A stretch of DNA of 64,000 nucleotides. It comes from JAYSYM01 sp964543475 (GTDB lineage Bacteria; Bdellovibrionota; Bdellovibrionia; Bdellovibrionales; JAMPXM01). The notes beneath the pieces were generated by a model that had not been told where the DNA came from, ran no database searches, and worked only from the letters and a program-made list of their open reading frames with translations. The stretch spans positions 248,001 to 312,000 of the forward strand of contig CAZIYJ010000001.1 in NCBI GenBank assembly GCA_964543475.1, written 5' to 3'. A program made the position numbers and the translations under genes. Every line of letters starts with the position of its first letter. Position 1 is the first letter of the stretch. This document shows, one piece after another, positions 1-9,182 of this stretch.

Positions 1-1203
1 AAGAATCAATTTAAAGTGAGCGACGTCACGATTCGTCTCTATCCAATTTCAAGTACGCTCGAGGGAAGAATACTTTCTGCTTACAGTCATAACGACGTGA
101 AAAAGGCAGTTCGCGACGCACAGATAGAAATCATGGGCGTCGGTCACAGAGTAAATAGTGAGCGAGATGGTCACTTCGAAGATTCTCAAATTCTCGAGGG
201 CTCAAGTGTCATCGTACAAGTGCAGCGCGCCGGATACTGGGGAACACTCGCAGTTGGAAGCAGTAAGAGTCGAAATGAATTTACGCTCTATCCAAACAAA
301 ATGTTGAAAGCGTTTATGTCTTTTGCCTACGCAAACGATCCGACACTTAAACTTGATCAGGACACGGCGCTCGTGTGGGGAAAGATCACACGAAACGGAA
401 AACCAATAGCTGGCGCACATGTTGAGCTAATGACAACCGAAAAGCCATTAACTCCAATCTACTTTAACGAACTGATGATTCCAGATCCGAAACTAAAAGC
501 GACGACGGCCAATGGCCTTTACGCATTCTTGCCTGTTCCTTCGGGCGCCCACGCAGTACAAGTAACAGATCAAGGTATCTTGTCAGAACCAATCGTCTTC
601 CCGGCTGACGCTCGTCACGTATCAACAATCGATATTGAAACAATGAGTTGGAAGCGAATGGTTGTGAAATCGTTTGATGCCTTCGCTCCTGAGACTCAAG
701 TTGCAGCAGACTTATATCGCCTTGGCTTTGACTCTGAAAAGAAACGATCAGCCGGAGTAGCGGAACTTAAGTACGTAGCGAGCACCTCGCTGCTAGTTCT
801 TAACTCTGTCCCTTCGTCTGCCGACTACGCGCCGGCTCGAATAAGTGTGACTCGTCAGAGCAGTTTCGCTTACTTGCCAATGATAAAAACGAAGTGGCTA
901 AAGGGCTTAATCGCAGGACGAAGAACTCCTGGAACCTCTATCGCTGTTGGTTTTGTAAATTCAAAAAAGACATACCGTGTGCATCCTGACGTTGGGTCGG
1001 CAGCATCGGTGATCTACTTTGATCCTCAAGGAAAAGAAGTTGAAGGCAACCTCGGTGTTCCGGGCGGCGGTTATGTTGTGCTCAATTTAGATCCTGGATT
1101 TAAAACGATTTCAGTTGTTCCACTCGGAACCGATTCGGTTTCTGCGCAAACAATTTTAGCAGACTCAAAATTCGTGAATCTAATTAACCACGTGATTCGA
1201 TAG
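1..1203 (+). CDS. Large protein with carboxypeptidase-regulatory-like beta domains, 5' truncated
   Basis: The reading frame is open from the first base, so the gene very probably begins outside the window; the GTG at 16 is only the first possible start codon inside it. About 400 residues are visible. Two segments look like small beta-sandwich (carboxypeptidase-regulatory/CNA-B-like) repeats: one near residues 15-85 and a clearer one near 120-190, with the pattern GKITRNGKPIAGAHVEL followed by TANGLYAFLPVPSG. Such domains usually sit in secreted or surface proteins. No catalytic motif was seen. The 3' end overlaps the convergent lytic transglycosylase gene by 20 bases. Function unknown; the domain reading is by pattern only. 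Confidence 0.6.
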   Translation, partial: KNQFKVSDVTIRLYPISSTLEGRILSAYSHNDVKKAVRDAQIEIMGVGHRVNSERDGHFEDSQILEGSSVIVQVQRAGYWGTLAVGSSKSRNEFTLYPNKMLKAFMSFAYANDPTLKLDQDTALVWGKITRNGKPIAGAHVELMTTEKPLTPIYFNELMIPDPKLKATTANGLYAFLPVPSGAHAVQVTDQGILSEPIVFPADARHVSTIDIETMSWKRMVVKSFDAFAPETQVAADLYRLGFDSEKKRSAGVAELKYVASTSLLVLNSVPSSADYAPARISVTRQSSFAYLPMIKTKWLKGLIAGRRTPGTSIAVGFVNSKKTYRVHPDVGSAASVIYFDPQGKEVEGNLGVPGGGYVVLNLDPGFKTISVVPLGTDSVSAQTILADSKFVNLINHVIR

Positions 1204-2539
1204 TTTTCTTTGAAGCAAGCTTTGCTCGCAAATCATCTTTACGATCTGAAGGAATAAGTAAGCGATAACCGCGTGGTAAAGTCGTATTGCGCTTAAATGC
1301 TTGCTTGAGGTCAGGATTATAAAGAAGTACTTCGTCAGCAGATAAACCCGTAACTCGAAGAATGCTGTTTGTGCGCATCGCGCGAGGCAAAATCACATTG
1401 TCTTCTGTGAACATGTTCTGCGAGCCAGCAAATGCAAAGATCTCGTCTTTGTATTTCTCAGCGTAGAGAGCAGCCAAGAATGACGGGTAGTAGTTTGTTC
1501 CCGCAAAACCAAAAGACTTAGTTTTATACTTTCCAAGAATGTCTGCGATGTCATTTGAGCGAACAACCCGAGTTGCTTTACGAACACCGCCAGGGCCATG
1601 GTTGTAAGCGGTAATTGCTAAGGGCCATTTGCGCTGAAGAATCATGTGATTTTCTTTAAGTAAACGAGCCGCTGCATGAGTCGACTTAAGCGGAGAGCGT
1701 CGCTCATCGATTCCGTCTTTGATTATCAAAAACTTCTTTCCGGTGTTGCCAATAAACTGCCAAACGCCTGATGCGCCAGCCTTGCTCGTTGCTAAATGAT
1801 TGAAGCTGCTTTCAACCAACGGAATACGAGTTAATTCAGGTGGAATTTTGTGTTGAGCGAAAATGCGATCCATTTCTTGGAGGTACTGCGCAGAAATAAT
1901 TAAGCCTTGCTCGAAATGATCTTTTTGACCTGTCTGCACTCGCACGCTTGCTGCAGCGAGCTTCGCGTTTCGCGAAAAGTTACCAGGTAAGGTTTTGATT
2001 GCATTATAAAGACGCGCTTCTTCAGCGGAAAGTTTCGCTGTAGAGGGTCTCGTCAAGCGAGAAAGTTTAACTAGCTTTGCGCGGATCGAATTCACTTCGC
2101 CTTTAACATGGGCTTCAGCCTTTAAGTTCCGTTGCCAGCGTCGGCTTGGTTTATCAGAATAAATGATCGGAGAAATATCGATGACTTTATAAACGATCCA
2201 CGGGAATTCACGGTGGTGAATCACCTGATCTTCAGACGGATGCTTTGTGTAAATGTCGAACCAAAAGCCAACGCGATTTTTTAAACGAGAATCAACTTCA
2301 AATAGATCGGTCACTCGCTCTTCGTAATCTGAAAGAATTGAATTGCGGTCAAATTCTGGTGGCGCAGATGGATCGATCGTGACTTGCTTAAGTACCTTTT
2401 CAACTGAATTTTCAATTTGAGTTTTAGCTTCTGGTCGAAGCTTCGGAGCCGAAGGCGAATTAACGATAGCCGCAGTTGCCGATAGGCCAATAAGCAGGCT
2501 CGTCATTAACAGAATTTTACCAAATTTAAATTTGTTCAT
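1184..2539 (-). CDS. MltD-like membrane-bound lytic murein transglycosylase
   Basis: Periplasmic enzyme expected to cleave peptidoglycan glycan strands to 1,6-anhydromuropeptides. The 451-residue protein starts with a signal peptide/anchor (Lys-rich MNKFKFGK, then a hydrophobic run to about residue 25). The C-terminal half carries the SLT family-1 fold: IPPELTRIPLVESSFN contains the catalytic Glu, followed by SKAGASGVWQFI and ITAYNHGPGGV, all hallmarks of MltD/Slt enzymes. A LysM-like segment (ILRVTGLSADEVLLYNP) near residues 390-430 could bind peptidoglycan. The ATG at 2539 is preceded by AGGTG at short spacing, next to a hairpin (see 2544-2681). Confidence 0.88.
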   Translation of the reverse strand: MNKFKFGKILLMTSLLIGLSATAAIVNSPSAPKLRPEAKTQIENSVEKVLKQVTIDPSAPPEFDRNSILSDYEERVTDLFEVDSRLKNRVGFWFDIYTKHPSEDQVIHHREFPWIVYKVIDISPIIYSDKPSRRWQRNLKAEAHVKGEVNSIRAKLVKLSRLTRPSTAKLSAEEARLYNAIKTLPGNFSRNAKLAAASVRVQTGQKDHFEQGLIISAQYLQEMDRIFAQHKIPPELTRIPLVESSFNHLATSKAGASGVWQFIGNTGKKFLIIKDGIDERRSPLKSTHAAARLLKENHMILQRKWPLAITAYNHGPGGVRKATRVVRSNDIADILGKYKTKSFGFAGTNYYPSFLAALYAEKYKDEIFAFAGSQNMFTEDNVILPRAMRTNSILRVTGLSADEVLLYNPDLKQAFKRNTTLPRGYRLLIPSDRKDDLRAKLASKKTIESRG

Positions 2540-2543
2540 TTCA

Positions 2544-2681
2544 CCTGGCTACCAAAGCAAGCCGGGTGCCAGGAAACCTAGTGTATTCGAGCCTATAGAG
2601 GCCCTCAGTTCGAATTAACTAAGGGTGCCGGTAAAGAGGTGACGATCGGCCCAAGAAAGTCACCATTAGGTAATTTGGGCC
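2544..2681. promoter_or_regulatory. Candidate structured RNA leader: two hairpins and an H-type pseudoknot
   Basis: Three complementary elements sit in 138 bases. (1) CCTGGC-t-ACC (2544-2553) pairs with GGTGCCAGG (2565-2573). (2) ATTCGA (2585-2590) pairs with TCGAAT (2610-2615) around an inner GCCT/AGGC stem. (3) GGTGAC (2638-2643) pairs with GTCACC (2659-2664), while GGCCCAA in its loop (2648-2654) pairs with TTGGGCC (2675-2681): a textbook pseudoknot topology. GGGTGCC occurs twice (2564-2570, 2623-2629). The complements also fold, so the strand is undecided. On the minus strand element 1 abuts the start of the lytic transglycosylase gene; on the plus strand the block precedes the gene at 2760. 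No known riboswitch family was recognised. Confidence 0.4.
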
Positions 2682-2759
2682 TTCCGTTTAGTTTTGGTTG
2701 AGTCGCGTTGCTTGGCTCGGTGCGGTTTCGCTCTAATCAAGCCTCACAAGGGAGAAATC

Positions 2760-3071
2760 ATGAAAATGTTAGTTTTAATCTGTGCACTTACTTTTGGAGC
2801 GTCAGTTCAGGCGCACAATCACGAAGATAAAGACGGTAAAGGCTTCGAAGCTCACAAAGCTGAGGCTCTAAAGGGCATCGATGATCGCCTAGCCAAACTT
2901 AACGAGCACAAAACATGTGTAACGGCAGCCGCTGACAAAGAGGCGTTCAAAAAATGCCACGAGTCGATGAAAGAGTTCCGTCACGATAAAAAAGAAGAGT
3001 GGAAAGAAAAGCGCGAAGAAATGAAAGAGAAACGCAAAGCGCGCAAAGAGAAAAAAGAAGACAAAGAGTAG
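2760..3071 (+). CDS. Small secreted highly charged (Lys/Glu-rich) protein
   Basis: A 103-residue protein. I chose the ATG at 2760 because GGGAG lies just upstream and it opens a typical signal peptide (MKMLVLICALTFGASVQA, cleavage predicted before HNHEDK). The mature part has a His/Asp-rich start, two Cys residues (CVTAAADKEAFKKC spacing) and a long Lys/Glu tail (from about residue 70) that should form a charged single alpha-helix or coiled coil. No family was recognised. It is likely periplasmic or exported; function unknown. Confidence 0.7.
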   Translation: MKMLVLICALTFGASVQAHNHEDKDGKGFEAHKAEALKGIDDRLAKLNEHKTCVTAAADKEAFKKCHESMKEFRHDKKEEWKEKREEMKEKRKARKEKKEDKE

Positions 3072-3167
3072 TCCGCCGAACAGTTTCGAAAAATAGACTA
3101 TTAAATTTGTTTGCCACCCCTCCATTCCGTAGATCTAATTGGTTTACCTAAAATTGGAGGGGTCCCC

Positions 3168-3791
3168 ATGAAATCATGTGCTATCGCACTCGCTATTGTT
3201 TTGTTCTCATTCTCCGCTTCAGCAGAAATGCCAGAAGCAACGTTCTCTTCACCAGCGGCAACAAATAGAGCCGAAGCTTCAAGCCCAAAAAGCACGGTTC
3301 CGCTTCGCGAAGGTTTTCGCGTAGCCTTCGTTAAGCCGGTTCTTTCGATGAAAATGACTGCGACTGTTGAAGGGCTCGGCGCCGCATCACAAACAGAGAA
3401 AATCGATAGCGCGAACGGCGTATCGTTTGGATATGCTTACTTACCAATTCAAAGCGCGGGCTTTACAACAAACGTTGCAATCATCAATCTTAAAGAACAG
3501 GGCGATGACAGCGTTGCAATGCTTCGCGCAGATGGCAACCTCGCGTTCGCAATCAACCCAACGGTCAACTTCAAGGGCGGAATCAACCTCGCTACTATGA
3601 ATAAATCAGGCTTCCGACAAGATTTTAGCTCTGAAGTAGGCTTTCAAGCATCAGCAGGGTTTCAGTTCAACCGCAATTTCGGCGTTGATGTTGGTTACGT
3701 AACAATGGCTCAACAGAGCAAAACAATTGAAGGCGTTTCAGTTGCGCTCGAACAAAGCGGACCAGAGCTTTCACTAACAGGAACGTTCTAG
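3168..3791 (+). CDS. Small outer-membrane beta-barrel protein
   Basis: A 207-residue protein starting at the ATG at 3168, which has GGAGGGG immediately upstream and opens a signal peptide (KSCAIALAIVLFSFSASA). The mature chain alternates polar and hydrophobic residues in about eight strand-like segments with short turns, and it ends in a Phe (LSLTGTF), the usual C-terminal signature of BAM-inserted barrels. Similar in layout to OmpA-barrel or OmpW-like proteins, but no specific family is recognisable. It ends four bases inside the convergent mutase gene. Confidence 0.65.
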   Translation: MKSCAIALAIVLFSFSASAEMPEATFSSPAATNRAEASSPKSTVPLREGFRVAFVKPVLSMKMTATVEGLGAASQTEKIDSANGVSFGYAYLPIQSAGFTTNVAIINLKEQGDDSVAMLRADGNLAFAINPTVNFKGGINLATMNKSGFRQDFSSEVGFQASAGFQFNRNFGVDVGYVTMAQQSKTIEGVSVALEQSGPELSLTGTF

Positions 3792-5395
3792 ATCGTAATA
3801 GTTTCTTTGTAGAGACCGAACACTTCGCGAAGAGTGTCCGAGATCTCTCCAAGAGTGACGTTCGCTTCGACAGCGTCTACGAAAAGCGGCATGAGGTTTT
3901 CTTTACCTTGAGCCGCTTTTTTTATTTTGGCGAGTTGTTCGTTTACTTTGCTCTGATCACGTCGCGCTTTAAATGCCTTGAGCCGCGAAATCTGTTCGTT
4001 CGCAACAGCCTCGTGAATCTTTAAAACATCTGTGCGCTCGGTCTCTTTTTGAATGAAGTCATTTACGCCGACAACAATTTCTTCTTTGCTCTCGACGGCA
4101 CGCTGATACACGTAAGCAGCTTGCTGAATTTCTCTTTGAATCCAGCCGGTCTCGATGCATTTAACAACGCCGCCTAAGTTTTCGATGCGATCGATGTAAC
4201 TTAGAGCGCTCTTTTCGAGTTCTGAAGTAAGGCTTTCGACAAAGAATGAACCCGCCATAGGATCAATTGTGTCAGCAACGCCTGATTCGTTTGCGATGAT
4301 CTGCTGCGTACGAAGAGCAATGGTTACGGCTTTCTCAGTCGGCAGACCAAGGGCTTCGTCCATTGAATTTGTATGTAAGCTTTGAGTTCCGCCGATCACC
4401 GACGCGAGAGCCTGAACTGTTACGCGAACAATATTGTTCTCAGGCTGCTGAGCGGTGAGTGTACTTCCGGCAGTTTGCGAATGGAACCTAAGCATCCAAG
4501 ACTTAGGATTCTTCGCCTTAAAGCGCTCTTTCATAATCTTTGCCCACATTCGGCGGGCCGCTCTAAACTTTGCAACCTCTTCGAAGAAATTATTATGAAC
4601 GTTGAAGAAGAAACTTAAGCGTCCGGCAAACGAGTCAACATCAAGACCTGAATCAATCGCTGCCTGAACGTAGGTAATTCCATCGGCGATCGTAAACGCA
4701 ATTTCTTGGGCCGCTGTCGATCCAGCTTCTCGAATGTGATAACCAGAAATACTGATCGTGTTCCAATTAGGAACTTCTTTTGAGCAGTACTGAAAAATAT
4801 CAGTGATCACTCTCATCGAAGGCTTTGGCGGGTAGATGTAAGTGCCGCGCGCGATATACTCTTTTAAAATATCGTTTTGAATTGTGCCGGTTAATTTATC
4901 TGCAGAGATTCCGCGCTTGCGGGCAACTGCGATATAAAGTGCCAGCAAAATTCCGCCGGTCGCGTTGATCGTCATTGATGTTGAGATTTTTTCGAGCGGG
5001 AGATCTTTAAGTAAAATCTCCATGTCTTCAATCGAACTAATCGCAACGCCAACCTTGCCTACTTCACCTGACGACATCACGTGATCAGAGTCGTAACCCA
5101 TTTGCGTTGGCAGGTCGAACGCAACCGACAGCCCTGTTTGTCCGCGTTCTAACAAAATTTTGTAGCGCTCATTACTTTCACGTGCAGAACCGAACCCTGC
5201 ATATTGGCGCATCGTCCAGAATCGGCCGCGGTACATCGTTTCCTGCACGCCTCGCGTGTAGGGATAGACGCCTGGAGCACCTAAATCAGATTCAATTTTT
5301 GATGGATCCCAATCTTGGGTCGTATAGAACGGCTTAATTACTATAGAACTCGAAGTCTGAAATTTAGATTTTCTATCGGAACTTTTTTTGCTCAT
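3788..5395 (-). CDS. Methylmalonyl-CoA mutase, large (catalytic) subunit
   Basis: Interconverts succinyl-CoA and (R)-methylmalonyl-CoA with adenosylcobalamin. The 535 residues cover only the TIM-barrel substrate domain (MYRGRFWTMRQYAGF at about 54-68; AFDLPTQMGYDSDH at about 92-105; ENNIVRVT; GGTQSLHTNSMDEAL). The B12-binding domain with DxHxxG is absent, as in the split archaeal-type enzymes, so a separate small subunit must be encoded elsewhere. Tyr65 and Arg183 occupy the two positions that in this family distinguish methylmalonyl-CoA (Tyr/Arg) from isobutyryl-CoA (Phe/Gln) mutases. It lies downstream of carboxylase genes on the same strand, forming a propionyl-CoA pathway. Confidence 0.9.
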   Translation of the reverse strand: MSKKSSDRKSKFQTSSSIVIKPFYTTQDWDPSKIESDLGAPGVYPYTRGVQETMYRGRFWTMRQYAGFGSARESNERYKILLERGQTGLSVAFDLPTQMGYDSDHVMSSGEVGKVGVAISSIEDMEILLKDLPLEKISTSMTINATGGILLALYIAVARKRGISADKLTGTIQNDILKEYIARGTYIYPPKPSMRVITDIFQYCSKEVPNWNTISISGYHIREAGSTAAQEIAFTIADGITYVQAAIDSGLDVDSFAGRLSFFFNVHNNFFEEVAKFRAARRMWAKIMKERFKAKNPKSWMLRFHSQTAGSTLTAQQPENNIVRVTVQALASVIGGTQSLHTNSMDEALGLPTEKAVTIALRTQQIIANESGVADTIDPMAGSFFVESLTSELEKSALSYIDRIENLGGVVKCIETGWIQREIQQAAYVYQRAVESKEEIVVGVNDFIQKETERTDVLKIHEAVANEQISRLKAFKARRDQSKVNEQLAKIKKAAQGKENLMPLFVDAVEANVTLGEISDTLREVFGLYKETITI

Positions 5396-5443
5396 TCAGA
5401 CTCCGCATGATGCGACGCTTCTGTAAAGGGAACCGGGTACCTT

Positions 5444-5971
5444 TTATTTTGTTTCGAAAGTTACTAGTGTTTGGCCCGATTCGACCGAGTCAGCAGCTTT
5501 AACGAGAATATCTTTTACTTTGCAATCGTGAGTTGCGCGCATCTCGTTTTCCATCTTCATCGCTTCCATAATCAGAATCGGCATTCCAGCTTTAAGCTCT
5601 TGGCCCGGAGTTACCATGATCTTTACGATCTTACCCGGCATGCCTGCAGACAATTGTTCTGCAGCGCCCAGCAAGCCACCTTTTTTGAGTGATTCGTGCA
5701 AGATAGCTTCGTCGTTATAAATGCGAATTTTTTGGTAAGCACCGCGAGTGTAAACATCCCACTCGATTCCTGAGCCGAAGGCATCTAGAACGTAAGATCG
5801 GCCTTCGTAGATGAAGCTAATTACGTTTTCGACCAATTTAAAATCGCGCTTTGAAATTTCAACGCGCTTCCATTGGCCACCATCAGCTTGCATAGCAATG
5901 TTCCAAGAGTGGCGGTTCTCGGTGATATCAATTTTATAGTGTTTGTCTTTTAAGTCTGATTCAAAAAACAT
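5444..5971 (-). CDS. Biotin carboxyl carrier protein of an acyl-CoA carboxylase
   Basis: Carries biotin between the carboxylase and carboxyltransferase subunits encoded upstream. The 175-residue protein begins at the ATG at 5971, one base after the upstream stop (TAA-A-ATG), with GAGG eight bases before it; a longer ORF reading to 6040 would overlap the upstream gene. Residues 1-95 resemble the BT/linker region of propionyl-CoA carboxylase alpha chains. The C-terminal 70 residues are a biotinyl domain with the modification motif EAMKMEN (Lys at about 139). Usually fused to the carboxylase in alpha chains; here it is a separate gene. Confidence 0.88.
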   Translation of the reverse strand: MFFESDLKDKHYKIDITENRHSWNIAMQADGGQWKRVEISKRDFKLVENVISFIYEGRSYVLDAFGSGIEWDVYTRGAYQKIRIYNDEAILHESLKKGGLLGAAEQLSAGMPGKIVKIMVTPGQELKAGMPILIMEAMKMENEMRATHDCKVKDILVKAADSVESGQTLVTFETK

Positions 5972-5972
5972 T

Positions 5973-7472
5973 TTACAATCCTCGCAGCGATTGCTTGCGA
6001 GCAACCGACTTCCAGCGACTTGCCATGCTGTACTCTGCAACGTTCTTCGACTTCTTTTCGTTGAACGCAGCGATCGCAGCAGTGATCAAGAAGACTTCGT
6101 CATCTACTTCTTTAAATAAGTCTGGCGCCTCAACTTTAAGTTCTTTTTCAACGAACTGAGTTGTGTAAGTTCCGTTGATGAACGAAGGAGCTCGCAAGAT
6201 CGACTTGTGAAGCATGATATTTGTTTTAATTCCCGTGAGGGTGAACTCGGTCAACGCACGATCAAGACGTTTCATCGCGATTTCGCGAGTTGGTCCGTAA
6301 GCAATAAGCTTTGCGATCATCGGATCATAGAAGAGCGGAACTTCGTAACCAGGGTAGGCATATGAATCAGTTCTGATCCAAGGGCCTTGCGGGTGACGGC
6401 ATCTTCGAATTAGCCCAGGACTTGGCTGAAATGTGATTGGGTCTTCTGCGCAAATTCGAGCCTCGATGGCCCAGCCTCGCTGAACAAGATCTTCTTGTTT
6501 GAAGCTAAGCTTATTTCCATAAGCAACAGAGATTTGCTCATGAACCAAGTCAACTCCGACGACCATTTCAGTGATCGGGTGTTCAACCTGAAGACGAGTG
6601 TTCATCTCCATGAAGAAGAATTCTTTTGTCGTGTTGTCGAAAATAAATTCCATCGTACCGGCGCCAACGTAGTTGATGCTCTTAGCTGCACGAACTGAAA
6701 CATCACCAAGCTTCTTTCGAACTTCTGGTGGAACAGAAGGAGAAGGTGACTCTTCGATAATTTTTTGGTGACGACGTTGAACAGAACACTCGCGCTCAAA
6801 CAAATGAACAACGTTCCCGTGCTTATCGCCAAACACTTGAACTTCGATGTGCTTCGGGTTGTTGATGAAGCGTTCGATGTAAACCGTGTCGTCTTTGAAA
6901 TAGTTTAAGCCTTCAGACTTCGCTGCTCGAAACGAACTCTCAAGTTCTTCCATGTTATGAACAACGCGCATCCCTTTACCGCCACCGCCAGCAGAAGCTT
7001 TGATCATCACAGGAAGACCAATTTTAGCGACAACGCGCTTTGCTTCTTCCATGTCATTAACAGGGCCGCCGCTACCAGGGACAGTTGGAACTTCCGCTTC
7101 GCGCATGCGCTTTAATGCTGAAAGCTTATCGCCCATAGCGCGAATGTTTTCTGGCGTAGGTCCAATGAATGCAACGCCCGCAGCTTTTAGCTGCTCAGCA
7201 AAGTCAGCATTTTCGCTTAGGAATCCATAACCAGGGTGAACGGCGTCAGCGCCGGACTTCTTAACTGCTTCCAAAATCTTATCTACACGCAGGTAGCTGT
7301 CTTTTGAGGGAGCAGGGCCGATGTTGTAAGCTTCGTCAGCGAGAGTTACGTGAAGACTATTTCGATCAGCATCGCTGTAAACAGCAACCGCTTTGATTCC
7401 CATATCACGGCACGCACGAATTACTCGTAGTGCAATTTCTCCGCGATTGGCGATCAGAATCTTTTTAAACAT
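5973..7472 (-). CDS. Biotin carboxylase subunit of propionyl-/acyl-CoA carboxylase
   Basis: ATP-dependent carboxylation of biotin, the first half-reaction of propionyl-CoA carboxylase. The 499-residue protein is a complete biotin carboxylase: MFKKILIANRGEIALRVIRA at the N-terminus, the ATP-grasp glycine loop ASAGGGGKGMRVV, EFFFMEMNTRLQVEHP with catalytic residues, and EARICAED. The ATG at 7472 was chosen over the upstream one because the canonical N-terminus begins there and GGAG precedes it. Context (PccB-type partner upstream, carrier and methylmalonyl-CoA mutase downstream) favours propionyl-CoA over acetyl-CoA as substrate. It could also serve fatty-acid synthesis. Confidence 0.9.
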   Translation of the reverse strand: MFKKILIANRGEIALRVIRACRDMGIKAVAVYSDADRNSLHVTLADEAYNIGPAPSKDSYLRVDKILEAVKKSGADAVHPGYGFLSENADFAEQLKAAGVAFIGPTPENIRAMGDKLSALKRMREAEVPTVPGSGGPVNDMEEAKRVVAKIGLPVMIKASAGGGGKGMRVVHNMEELESSFRAAKSEGLNYFKDDTVYIERFINNPKHIEVQVFGDKHGNVVHLFERECSVQRRHQKIIEESPSPSVPPEVRKKLGDVSVRAAKSINYVGAGTMEFIFDNTTKEFFFMEMNTRLQVEHPITEMVVGVDLVHEQISVAYGNKLSFKQEDLVQRGWAIEARICAEDPITFQPSPGLIRRCRHPQGPWIRTDSYAYPGYEVPLFYDPMIAKLIAYGPTREIAMKRLDRALTEFTLTGIKTNIMLHKSILRAPSFINGTYTTQFVEKELKVEAPDLFKEVDDEVFLITAAIAAFNEKKSKNVAEYSMASRWKSVARKQSLRGL

Positions 7473-7545
7473 CAAGTTCTCCAAAATTGCGAAATGCAGC
7501 GCTAGCTGCGTAGGTGCCAACGGCACCTATTAACGTTACAGCCGT

Positions 7546-9120
7546 TTAAAGCGGGATGTTGCCGTGCTTCTTCGGTGGATTAGAATCTTTTTTGTTCTTA
7601 AGCATCTCAAGTGCGTCGATGATGCGTTTGCGAGTCATTGCCGGCTCGATGACTTCGTCAACGTAACCAAGCTCAGCTGCAACGTACGGATTAGCGAACT
7701 TTTCTTCGTAGTCAGAAGTTAGGCGCGCCTTTTCATCAACAGGGTTTTTCGCCTTCTTGATGGCATCACGGAAAATAATATTCACAGCACCATCAGCGCC
7801 CATCACTGCAATCTCGGCAGTCGGGTACGCAAGATTCACGTCGCCACGCAAATGCTTCGAACTCATTACGCAGTAAGCTCCGCCGTAATCTTTGCGAGTG
7901 ATGATTGTCACTTTAGGAACAGTAGCTTCAGCGTATGCATAAAGTAGTTTTGCTCCGTGAGTGATGATCCCGTTCCACTCTTGATCTGAGCCAGGCAAAA
8001 AGCCAGGTACATCAACGAATGTAACGATTGGAATATTGAAGGCATCACAGAAGCGAACAAAGCGCGCAGCCTTTTTAGAAGCGTCGATGTTCAAGCAACC
8101 CGCTAACACTTGCGGCTGGTTAGCAACGATACCTACTGAGCGCCCGTTGTAGCGAGCAAACCCGACGATCACGTTCTTTGCATAGTGCTGATGAATTTCG
8201 AGAAAGTAACCCTCATCTACAGTCATCTTCACAAGCTCGAGCATGTCGTATGGCTTTTTTGAAGAATCAGGAATGAAGTTATTCAATGCATCTTCGATAC
8301 GATCAGGAGCATCGTTGGTTGGAATCACAGGCGGATCATCAACGTTGTTCGAAGGAAGGAAGTTTAATAATTCTCTGATTAACAACAAGCAGTGCTTGTC
8401 GTCGTTTGCAGCGAAGTGAGCAACACCCGATTTTTTATTATGAGTGAGCGCTCCGCCTAGTTGTTCTTTGGTGATGTCTTCATGAGTAACGGTCTTGATC
8501 ACGTCAGGACCAGTTACGAACATGTAGCTTGTGTCTTTCACCATGAAGATGAAATCAGTAATCGATGGAGAGTAAACTGCGCCACCCGCGCATGGTCCCA
8601 TGATCGCGCTGATCTGTGGAACTACTCCGCTAGCTAATGTATTTCGCAAGAAGATGTCAGCGTATCCACCGAGTGCTTCAACGCCCTCTTGAATTCGCGC
8701 ACCACCAGAATCATTTAAGCCAATGATCGGAGCACCGTTCTTCATCGCCATGTCCATGATCTTAAGAATCTTGTTCGCTTGAGTGCGAGACATTGATCCG
8801 CCGAACACAGTGAAGTCTTGCGAGTAAACGTAAACAAGTTTTCCGTTGATCTTGCCGTAGCCCGTGATCACTCCGTCGCCAGCAACTTTTTTGTCGCCCA
8901 TGCCGAAGTTTTGCGAACGGTGAGTAACGAAGCGATCCATTTCAACAAAACTTGCTGGATCTAAAAGAACTTCAAGTCGCTCACGTGCTGTTAAACGATT
9001 GTTCTCTTTGTGTTTAGCGAGCTTATCAGCACCGCCGCCTTTTAAAGCTTCGTTGTTTTTTGTTTCGAGTTCGCGAACGCGCAATTCGGTCCGAGACGTA
9101 GATGAAGTAGTAGTTTCCAT
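7546..9120 (-). CDS. pccB: Propionyl-CoA carboxylase beta (carboxyltransferase) subunit
   Basis: Transfers CO2 from carboxybiotin to propionyl-CoA (or another acyl-CoA). The 524-residue length and order are those of PccB/YngE carboxyltransferases: RLTARERLEVLLDPASF near the N-terminus, YSQDFTVFGGSMS, the oxyanion-loop SGGARIQEGVEALGGYADIF, and in the C-terminal domain FVDVPGFLPGSDQEWNGII and KDYGGAYCVMSSKHL. First gene of the minus-strand run carboxyltransferase, biotin carboxylase, carrier protein, methylmalonyl-CoA mutase. The epimerase and the MeaB chaperone are not in the window. Confidence 0.92.
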   Translation of the reverse strand: METTTSSTSRTELRVRELETKNNEALKGGGADKLAKHKENNRLTARERLEVLLDPASFVEMDRFVTHRSQNFGMGDKKVAGDGVITGYGKINGKLVYVYSQDFTVFGGSMSRTQANKILKIMDMAMKNGAPIIGLNDSGGARIQEGVEALGGYADIFLRNTLASGVVPQISAIMGPCAGGAVYSPSITDFIFMVKDTSYMFVTGPDVIKTVTHEDITKEQLGGALTHNKKSGVAHFAANDDKHCLLLIRELLNFLPSNNVDDPPVIPTNDAPDRIEDALNNFIPDSSKKPYDMLELVKMTVDEGYFLEIHQHYAKNVIVGFARYNGRSVGIVANQPQVLAGCLNIDASKKAARFVRFCDAFNIPIVTFVDVPGFLPGSDQEWNGIITHGAKLLYAYAEATVPKVTIITRKDYGGAYCVMSSKHLRGDVNLAYPTAEIAVMGADGAVNIIFRDAIKKAKNPVDEKARLTSDYEEKFANPYVAAELGYVDEVIEPAMTRKRIIDALEMLKNKKDSNPPKKHGNIPL

Positions 9121-9182
9121 CTCGGCATATTGTTACGGTCGCCCTGCGTTAGGCAAGTAGAGTGTAGAGGGAAAAGCGCAAT

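Noticed and set aside
2889..3125. Phe-rich open frame on the minus strand opposite the Lys-rich secreted protein
   Set aside because: It is the complement of AAG/AAA-rich codons (CTT/TTT), has no ribosome-binding site and no family resemblance; a shadow of the real gene.
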